NCBI GenBank assembly: GCA_949295235.1
Contig: CASFKH010000086.1
Location: 1 to 5,872 of the forward strand
Reading direction: 5' to 3'
Source: an uncultured Ureaplasma sp.
GTDB taxonomy: Bacteria; Bacillota_I; Bacilli_A; Mycoplasmatales; Mycoplasmoidaceae
Length of the DNA stretch: 5,872 nt
The notes under the pieces are model-generated. The model was not told the DNA's origin, did not search any database, and saw only the letters and a list, made by a program, of their open reading frames with translations. Within the stretch, counting starts at the first letter, position 1. Each line of letters opens with the position of its first letter. Of this stretch, positions 1-5,872 are shown one piece after another. A program made the position numbers and the translations under genes.

Positions 1-39
1 ATTAAATTTTTGTAAAAAATTAATAAAATATTAACTAAT

Positions 40-777
40 ATGTATGTAGGATTATTTTTAATATTATGTTTGTTCGGACCAATTATTGGTTATATTTTTG
101 GTTCAATTTTATTTGCTATATTGTTATCAAAAACTATAAAACAAAAAGATATTCGTAAATTTGGATCTCATAACCCTGGATTTACAAATACTTTAAGAAC
201 TTTTGGGATTAAGTTTAGTATTTTGATATTATTTTTAGATTTATTAAAAGTAATTATTCCAACATTAATAATATATTTGATTGTCAATTATGCTTCAAAT
301 ATTCACAATCAATTAATTGAACTAAATTCTAAAAACAGTTTTAATTTTTTATTTTTAATCTACCTAACTCCTATTTTTGCAATATTAGGTCATATATTTC
401 CAATTTTTCATAAATTTAAAGGGGGAAAAGGAGTTGCATCTTATTTTGGTTTTTTATTAATATTAAGTCCTTTTATTTTTTTAATTACTGCATTATTGTT
501 AATTAGCATTTTATTAATTAAAAAAATAATGTCATTAAGTAGCATTATTTCAATTTTTATATCTCCATTTTTATTTTTAATTCCTGGAGTAAATTATTTT
601 TATTTAATTGATTCAAATTTTATTAATACAATTGATTATTCAATTAATAATTATGTTTGATTATTAATAATATGGGGTTTAATTTTATCTATTGCAATTC
701 TGATAATATTTAAACATAAATCAAATATAATTAATATTATTAATAAAAAGGAAAAAGAAATAACTATTTTTGGTTAA
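40..777 (+). CDS. plsY: Acyl-phosphate:glycerol-3-phosphate acyltransferase PlsY
   Basis: This integral membrane enzyme transfers an acyl group from acyl-phosphate to glycerol-3-phosphate, giving lysophosphatidic acid, the first step of phospholipid synthesis in most bacteria. The 245-residue product shows the family's landmarks: an N-terminal helix with GS at 21-22; motif 1 at residues 36-53 (KDIRKFGSHNPGFTNTLR); D67/K70 in the next helix; motif 2 at 117-133 (GHIFPIFHKFKGGKGVA); the SLSS segment at 165-168; and a C-terminal KHKSNI box at 225-230. The frame must be read with TGA as Trp at 658-660 (W207); stopping there would remove the last helix and the KHKSNI tail. Trp212 is encoded by TGG. 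It is longer than typical PlsY (about 190-215 residues), partly through a polar loop at about 85-101. The ATG follows an in-frame TAA at 13-15. No Shine-Dalgarno sequence is visible upstream. The next gene starts 12 bases after the stop. The family call is firm. Confidence 0.95.
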
Positions 778-789
778 TAATATAAAATA

Positions 790-2730
790 ATGAAATCATG
801 TATAAATTTTTTTTATAAAACAATTTTGAATAAAAAAAGCATATATTTATTTACATTATTACTTATATTTGTCTACATATTAGTCACTTACATCCTACCA
901 TATGCATTAAAAATCAATATTAATCAATTATTGCAAATGTCAATAATATTAGTTTTACTAATTCTTTTAATTGCCATTTATGCCATAATTGTATCATCAA
1001 CAATTTTTAGACAAGGAATTGATGATGGAAGTGAAATATTGATTTTAACAAAATCGGTTAGTAGAAAACAAATTGTCTTATCAAAAACAATTGTCTTAAT
1101 TTCATTTATATTATTTATTAGCATTATTGCTTTTATAATTCCAATTTTTTTAAATTTTTCCAAATATGGTACTAAATCATTTCTTAACTATTCTGGAGGA
1201 TATTTTCTATCTACCTTATTAGTTTCAACTTTATTTAGTGCAATTAGCATTTTCTTTTGTTTAATAATGAAAAAATCCTATGCAACTTTAGCTAGTATTG
1301 GAATTGCTTTTGTGTTAACAATAATTGATTCAGTTAACTTTCTTTTAGTTAACAATCCTGGTTATTATTTTCAAAAACAAGGATATTCAATTCAAAAAGT
1401 AAATTATTATGATTCAAACAACAATCCTGTTAATGGAGTAATATTAAACCAATTTTATTTACCCTATATTTGTGATAAACAAGACAATATAATTGAAAAA
1501 ATTGAAGAAAAAGGAATTAAAAAAACCTCAACAAATATTTATGCTAGTATTGATCCATTTTATCAATTTTCAACATTATTTTCACTTGGTAATTTTTATG
1601 AATCTGAAAATAATTTTTCAGGAAAAAATATTAACAATATTGATTCAATATTTTCAACTTCTTCTTGAAATAATTATTATTTATCATTTACGCCAATTCA
1701 AAAATTTAATTTAAAAAATGAGTTTAATATAATTGAAGAAAATACAAATCAAAAATATACTTATATTTTTAATAATAATTTAAAATTAGTAAATCAAACA
1801 AGAAACATTAATGTGTTTTTAAACCAAAAAGAAATTAAATTAGGAAAATATTTTATTTTACCAATTTTAGATTCTAAAAATAATTTAAATGTTTTAAATA
1901 TTTATGATTTAGAAAACTATGATGACTTAAATAAATTGGCTAATTTATTATTTTCAGATCAAGCTAATTCAATTTTTTCAATTTATAAAAATTACATTAG
2001 TAGTTTAGAGTCAACTTCGAATTATAGTATTATTAACTTTTTTGATTATATTTCTTTTTTATATTCTTATTTATTTTTAGGTTGCTCATTGATTTTTGAA
2101 AATATTGTTAATAATTCACCAATTAAAATTGAAGTTAATAGTATAAATTTAACAAAGCAATTAAATTTAGATTTTTTAATTGATTATTTTAATTTAAATA
2201 AACAAAATTTAATTGATTATTATAAATTAAAGAATTCAAATGAATTATTGAATCCAAACTTTATAAAACCATCAATAATATATTTAATGCTAATAAGAGC
2301 TAATATTTATAATTTCCAAAAATATATTATTGATTCACAAAATTCATGATCAAACAAAACTCTTGATCCAAATGACACTCTTGTAAATAATTTTTTAAGT
2401 TTATTTCAATACAATAATTCACTTTATTCCAATTTTTTAGTACTAACAAATAAAAATATTGCTGATAACAATAATAAATTAATTGTAGATTTTAATAATG
2501 AAAATAACCCAGGTTATTTATCTAATTTACTAAATTCATGAAATGTATCAAAAATTTTAATTTCCTCTTCAGCATTTCAATTTGTTAATACAAAAACTCT
2601 TAACACTTTTTCAAATTATAAATTTGAATACTTTATCAATATTTATGGTTTAATTTTTGGTTGATTGCTTGCCTCAATTTTATTATTAGTTATTTCAACT
2701 ATAATTTATACTAAGAAAGATGTTAAATAG
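790..2730 (+). CDS. ABC-2-type transporter permease with giant extracytoplasmic loop (first paralogue)
   Basis: This is probably one membrane subunit of an ABC exporter. The 646-residue product is read with TGA as Trp at 1666, 2347, 2539 and 2662. Predicted helices lie at about 18-40, 50-70, 101-121, 138-159, 165-187 and 618-640. Lysines at 10-16, 161-162 and 642-646 place both termini inside. Residues 73-99 (IFRQGIDDGSE, then SRKQIVLSK) form the cytoplasmic segment typical of ABC-2 permeases, expected near the ATPase. Residues 188-617 form an extracytoplasmic domain of about 430 residues, rich in Asn, Tyr and Ser, with an aromatic hydrophobic patch at 414-436 that might touch or enter the membrane. 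The start follows in-frame TAA codons at 775 and 778, and the N-terminus aligns residue for residue with the next gene. No good Shine-Dalgarno lies just upstream. The 3' neighbours are its paralogue and an ABC ATPase. The substrate is unknown; role and topology are inferred. Confidence 0.88.
2176..2241 (+). repeat. Imperfect 33-bp tandem repeat inside the first permease
   Basis: The 12-base string ttaattgattat occurs at 2176-2187 and again at 2209-2220, a 33-base period. In protein this gives two 11-residue units starting at residues 463 and 474 (LIDYFNLNKQN and LIDYYKLKNSN) in the extracytoplasmic domain. With only two diverged copies in AT-rich sequence, it may be a small old duplication or chance. 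Confidence 0.35.
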
Positions 2731-2734
2731 TATG
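2713..2734 (+). promoter_or_regulatory. Translation-coupling junction between the two permeases
   Basis: The purine run AAGAAAG at 2713-2719, which encodes the KK of the first permease's KKDVK tail, is the only Shine-Dalgarno-like sequence before the second permease. The TAG stop at 2728-2730 is followed by one base and then ATG at 2732. The spacing from AAGAAAG to this ATG is about 12 bases, long for a classical site, so re-initiation by ribosomes finishing the upstream gene is plausible. An in-frame ATG at 2720 is a possible alternative start, but it directly abuts the purine run. Confidence 0.4.
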
Positions 2735-4603
2735 TGGGCTTATTTGAAATTTTTATATTTATCAATATTAAAAAAGATTAGTACATGAATAATATTTTTC
2801 ATATATGTTCTTTCAATTTTGTTAATTATTTATATACTTCCTGCTATTTTACATCAATCACTTCAAACCACAATTGGTTATGTATCAATAATTCTATTTA
2901 TAATTGTAATAATTGCAACTTGTGCTTCTTTTATTGCAGCTTCAATTTTTAGATCTGGAATTGATGATGGAAGTGAATTGTTGGTTTTGTCTAAGCAATT
3001 AAAACGATTAAATATTATTTGAGCTAAAGTTATTGTTTTAATTACTATTCAACTATTTATATCGTTATTTTGTGGATTTTTAGTAGTTTTTACTAAATTT
3101 TATAAATATGGAGTTGATAACCCAATTACATATATATTTGGAACATTTTTGATGTATTTTATAGTTAGTTTATTTTTTAGTTCATTAACAATTTTCTTTT
3201 CTTTAAAATTAAAGAAATCCGCCCTTACTTTAATTTCATCTGCAATCGCAATATTTTTATCATTATTATCTTTTATAAATTATATTGTTGGTAAAACTCC
3301 TGGTATTTATAATAATGTTGATTCATATACAATCCAGAACAACTCTTTATTTAAAAATAATGATGAACAAAAATATGAACTATATAGTGGATATAATTTG
3401 TATTACAATAATTACCCAGTCACCAATAAATCAACAAATTATGATGGAGAACTTATTATCAATAACAATAATTTAAATAATGTAATTGAAAGTATTTATT
3501 CTGCCAATTTGAATAAAACAAAATTTGATATTACTGCTAAATTTGATATTGGTTTTCAATGAACTCAATTGTTAAGTTTATCAAATTTCATATATAATCC
3601 AAAATATGTTGAACAATCTTCATCTTCGGCAAGTTCATTATTTATTTCAAGTGTAATGTCAAATTATTATTTATCATTTGAACAAGTAAATATATCTAAA
3701 AATGATTATTTAACAATAGGTAATAATTATTTGCCAATATCAAATAGAGACAGCATTGGAATGTATGATTTTAGTAGTTCAACTCCTCTTAGCCCTCTTA
3801 ATTTAATTGATAATAATTATTATAGTTTAAATTCTAATAAAATTTATATCCCAATTCTTGATGAAAAAAATCAAGAAGTGATATTGAAACAATATCCTAA
3901 TCCTTTTCTTAATAAATCAACTGATATAATTTTTGATTTATTAACTAATTTAGCTAATAATAAAAATTTTATTAATTATATTAAATGGTTAGAAAATAAT
4001 AATACCTATTATTTAAATCAATATTTTTTATCTTATTATTTTTATGCATTTAATGTTTTATTAAAAAATATAGATAATAATAAAGATTTAAAAATTATTG
4101 ATCAAGCCGATAAAATAATAAATACAGTAAAAAATTCAAAATTAAAACAAATATTTACACAATATTTAAATATTGATTTGAATTATTATAATTTAGATTT
4201 AGATGAATTTTTAACATTTAAAAATATTAATTCAACTAAATCATTAATAACATTATGTTTACAAGTGCTTGAATCAATTCAATTAAGCACATTATCGATT
4301 AATGATTTAAGTGATCCTATTTTATTATTAATAATAGCAAATAATAATTCTAATATAAAAAATTCAATTAGTTTTTTTGCTCTTAATAATGATAATATTA
4401 ATTTATCAGAATTAAAAAATTCAGAATTATATATTAATACATTACCTCTATCCACATCTTATTATGATAATTTTGCTACATTTGCAAAAGTTAAATTTAA
4501 TACTTATTTAAATTTATATGGAACAATTTTTGCATGAATTGGAGTTTGTTTTATTTTTATATGTATTTCCACTTATTTCTACTACAAAAAGGATTTTAAA
4601 TAA
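2732..4603 (+). CDS. ABC-2-type transporter permease with giant extracytoplasmic loop (second paralogue)
   Basis: This is the second membrane subunit, 623 residues, with TGA as Trp at 2786, 3020, 3560 and 4535 and TGG at 2735 and 3986. Three matches share the same residue numbers as the upstream paralogue: YILP at 34-37, GIDDGSE at 76-82 and PG at 190-191. The first 200 or so residues therefore align without a gap, which supports ATG 2732 over the in-frame ATG at 2720 (four residues longer). Helices are expected at the same positions: about 18-40, 50-70, 101-121, 138-159 and 165-187, plus a last one at about 595-617 before the KKDFK tail. The roughly 407-residue extracytoplasmic region (188-594) is Asn/Tyr/Ser-rich, with a serine run at 296-302. 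Islands near 271-316, 372-377 and 430-444 match the first permease. It probably pairs with that protein as a heterodimer powered by the ATPase one base downstream. The substrate is unknown. Confidence 0.88.
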
Positions 4604-4607
4604 TATG
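4586..4607 (+). promoter_or_regulatory. Translation-coupling junction between second permease and ATPase
   Basis: AAAAAGGA at 4586-4593, encoding the KK of the KKDFK tail and the start of its Asp codon, is a Shine-Dalgarno-like purine run ending 11 bases before the ATPase ATG at 4605. The TAA stop at 4601-4603 and the ATG are separated by one base. The layout matches the junction at 2713-2734 exactly: KK codons, 19 bases, ATG. Confidence 0.45.
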
Positions 4608-5621
4608 AATAAGTTTTGAATAAATTTAAAGAAAAATTTTAATTTGTATAAGCAATATTATTTTTCTTCACCCAAAAAGGATGCTCAAAAATATAAACCA
4701 AATCCAAATTATATTCTTGAAGTTGTTCATCTATACAAAAAATATAGACCAAAATCTCCTTGAATTATAAACAATCTTTGTTTTAAAGTAAAGAAAGGTG
4801 AATTTCATGCTTTTATTGGTGGAAATGGAGCTGGAAAAACTACAACAATTAAATCAATAATTGGAGCATATGCAAAATTTAATGGTTGTATCTATATAGC
4901 AGCAAAAAATAACTATACAAAAGAATCAAAAAAACATATGGGATATATCCCTGAAATTGCAAAGTTTCCTGAAGGAATGTCAGCAAAACAATATTTAATT
5001 AGTATGTGTGAAATGTCTGGTTTGAATCATAAACAAAGTGTATTATATACTAATAAAAAACTACAAGAATTTAATATGCAAAAATTAGCTAATAAATCAC
5101 CTAATAATTTTTCTTCTGGTCAAAAAAAGAAAATATTATTAGCTCAGGCTTTAGTTCACAATCCAGATTTACTTATAATGGATGAACCTGCTGCAAACCT
5201 TGATCCAATTGCTAGAATTGAATTCTTTTCAATTTTAAAAAAATTGCAAAAATCAGGAAAAGCAATTTTTATAAGTAGTCATATTTTATCTGAATTAGAT
5301 AAATTTGCAGATTCTTGTACTGTATTAGATGGTGGAAAAATTGTATATACAGGAAAAGTTGATTTAAGTTATAATTCATTTATAATAACTATTAATCCAA
5401 CAAAACTCGACTTATTAAAAAATACATTAATAAATTCTAATATAGATTATATTCGTATAAATCAAACTCAATTTTTATTAAGAAAATTTGATAATCTTAA
5501 TTTTCTACAAGACTTATGAAATAAAAACTACATTGTTGGATTTAAAAAATATAAAAGAACATTAGAAGATATTTATAACAAATATGTAATAAAAGGTTCA
5601 ATTGAAACAATGAAAGTTTAG
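4605..5621 (+). CDS. ABC transporter ATP-binding protein
   Basis: This ATPase probably powers the two upstream permeases. The 338-residue product uses TGA as Trp at 4617 (W5), 4761 (W53) and 5517. All ABC motifs are present: Walker A GGNGAGKT at 72-79, with Gly in place of the more usual Pro at 73; the Q-loop region at 113-117 (GYIPE), with Glu as often seen in ABC-2 ATPases; signature FSSGQKKK from 169; Walker B LLIMDEP at 189-195 with catalytic E194; D-loop NLD at 198-200; and the H-loop histidine H226. The conserved fold begins near residue 36, so about 35 Lys-rich residues precede it, with no nearer in-frame ATG. After GGKIVYTGK at 243-251 comes a C-terminal extension of about 87 residues, as in many ABC-2 ATPases. 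Only one ATPase is seen, so a homodimer beneath two different permeases is the simplest model. A drug, peptide or lipid exporter is possible, but the substrate cannot be told. Confidence 0.95.
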
Positions 5622-5648
5622 TATATTTTAATTGGTTAAATATTAATT

Positions 5649-5655
5649 AGAAAGG
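5649..5655 (+). promoter_or_regulatory. Ribosome binding site AGAAAGG for the terminal gene
   Basis: AGAAAGG ends eight bases before GTG 5664, the best Shine-Dalgarno match and spacing in the window. It decides the non-ATG start. It lies in the 42-base gap after the ATPase (5622-5663), where I see no convincing terminator. The strong independent site suggests this gene is not translationally coupled to the exporter genes. Confidence 0.7.
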
Positions 5656-5663
5656 TAAAGATT

Positions 5664-5872
5664 GTGAATTATAAAAAATTTAATCAACAATTCATAATTA
5701 AATTAAATTTAATGATTTCCAAATTTATTGAAATTTGTCAAAATTTTAATGGAATTAGATTGTTAGTTAACAATATTACCTTTTTTATTAAATTTGAAAT
5801 TAATGGATTAATTCATATGTTAGGTTTTAATCGATTATATTATTTTAAGAATATTAAAGCTCTCAATCATTA
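5664..5872 (+). CDS. Partial gene, possible PBECR4-like domain protein (3' end beyond window)
   Basis: This is an open frame of 69 complete codons that runs off the right edge, with a GTG start chosen from the well-placed AGAAAGG at 5649-5655. The visible residues lack a signal peptide or an obvious membrane helix. They show Lys/Asn/Ile-rich sequence followed by FEINGLIHMLGFNRLYYF at 44-61. A pattern of the type F-x-E-x(4)-H-[LM]-x-G-[FL]-x-[KR]-L recalls the N-terminal part of proteins annotated in mollicutes and Firmicutes as PBECR4 (a predicted phage Barnase/EndoU/colicin/RelE-like nuclease family). This is recognition from memory on a short fragment, so the family call is tentative; the reality of the gene is better supported than its function. 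It is separated from the ATPase by 42 bases and has its own strong ribosome site, so it may be a different functional unit. Confidence 0.6.
   Translation, partial: MNYKKFNQQFIIKLNLMISKFIEICQNFNGIRLLVNNITFFIKFEINGLIHMLGFNRLYYFKNIKALNH

Noticed and set aside
24..29. TAAAAT as a -10 element for plsY
   Set aside because: No matching -35 can be seen at the window edge, and A/T hexamers like this occur everywhere here.
781..786. TATAAA as a -10 element for the first permease
   Set aside because: Transcription would begin around 793, inside the coding region that starts at 790.
978..1163. 61-codon open frame on the minus strand
   Set aside because: It lies wholly opposite the well-supported first permease, over its GIDDGSE region and helix 3; no ribosome site or recognisable product.
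1493..1714. 73-codon + strand frame overlapping the first permease
   Set aside because: It is an out-of-frame shadow of the permease loop, which itself reads through with TGA as Trp and matches its paralogue here.
3285..3476. 63-codon + strand frame overlapping the second permease
   Set aside because: Out-of-frame shadow of the second permease's loop; low-complexity Ile/Asn/Met sequence with no start signal.
790..4603. Reading the permeases as pseudogenes broken by many stop codons
   Set aside because: All interruptions are TGA, none are TAA or TAG, the frame never shifts, and the two copies stay aligned across the TGA sites. Code 4 explains everything.
5602..5629. Promoter-like TTGAAA (5602-5607) and TATATT (5622-5627) or TATTTT (5624-5629) before the terminal gene
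   Set aside because: The better -10 gives only a 14-base spacer and the better spacing gives a poor -10; such matches are common in sequence this AT-rich.
5622..5648. Weak inverted repeat around ttaattggttaa as a terminator after the ATPase
   Set aside because: Only about five A-T pairs around a four-base loop and no following T-run; expected by chance in this composition.

Overview
The window reads as a very AT-rich mollicute (mycoplasma-type) chromosome that uses genetic code 4. Every main gene is interrupted by in-frame TGA triplets that become tryptophan when read through, and each restored frame then runs on to a TAA or TAG. Twelve of the 15 tryptophan codons I count in the four complete genes are TGA and three are TGG. 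All genes are on the + strand and tightly packed. I see no rRNA, tRNA, CRISPR array, insertion sequence or convincing terminator, and no gene-free stretch longer than about 45 bases.

Layout: (1) 40-777 is plsY, the membrane acyl-phosphate:glycerol-3-phosphate acyltransferase of phospholipid synthesis. (2) 790-2730 and 2732-4603 are two paralogous six-helix ABC-2-type permeases of 646 and 623 residues, lying head to tail one base apart. (3) 4605-5621 is the ABC ATPase that should drive them, again one base downstream. (4) 5664-5872 is the 5' part of another gene, cut by the window edge. It has a clear Shine-Dalgarno sequence and a GTG start, and weakly resembles the PBECR4 family.

The two permeases and the ATPase form a complete ABC exporter: two different membrane subunits and presumably a homodimer of the single ATPase. 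The first roughly 200 residues of the permeases align without a gap. They share the cytoplasmic GIDDGSE motif at residues 76-82 and nearly the same C-terminal tail (KKDVK and KKDFK). Between helices 5 and 6 each carries an Asn/Tyr/Ser-rich extracytoplasmic region of about 410-430 residues, far larger than usual for ABC-2 permeases. Conserved islands in these loops show that the whole gene, loop included, was duplicated before diverging.

The most interesting point is this tandem-duplicated, large-ectodomain exporter, whose substrate cannot be read from the sequence. PlsY lies only 12 bases upstream and may be co-transcribed with it, but a functional link is speculation.
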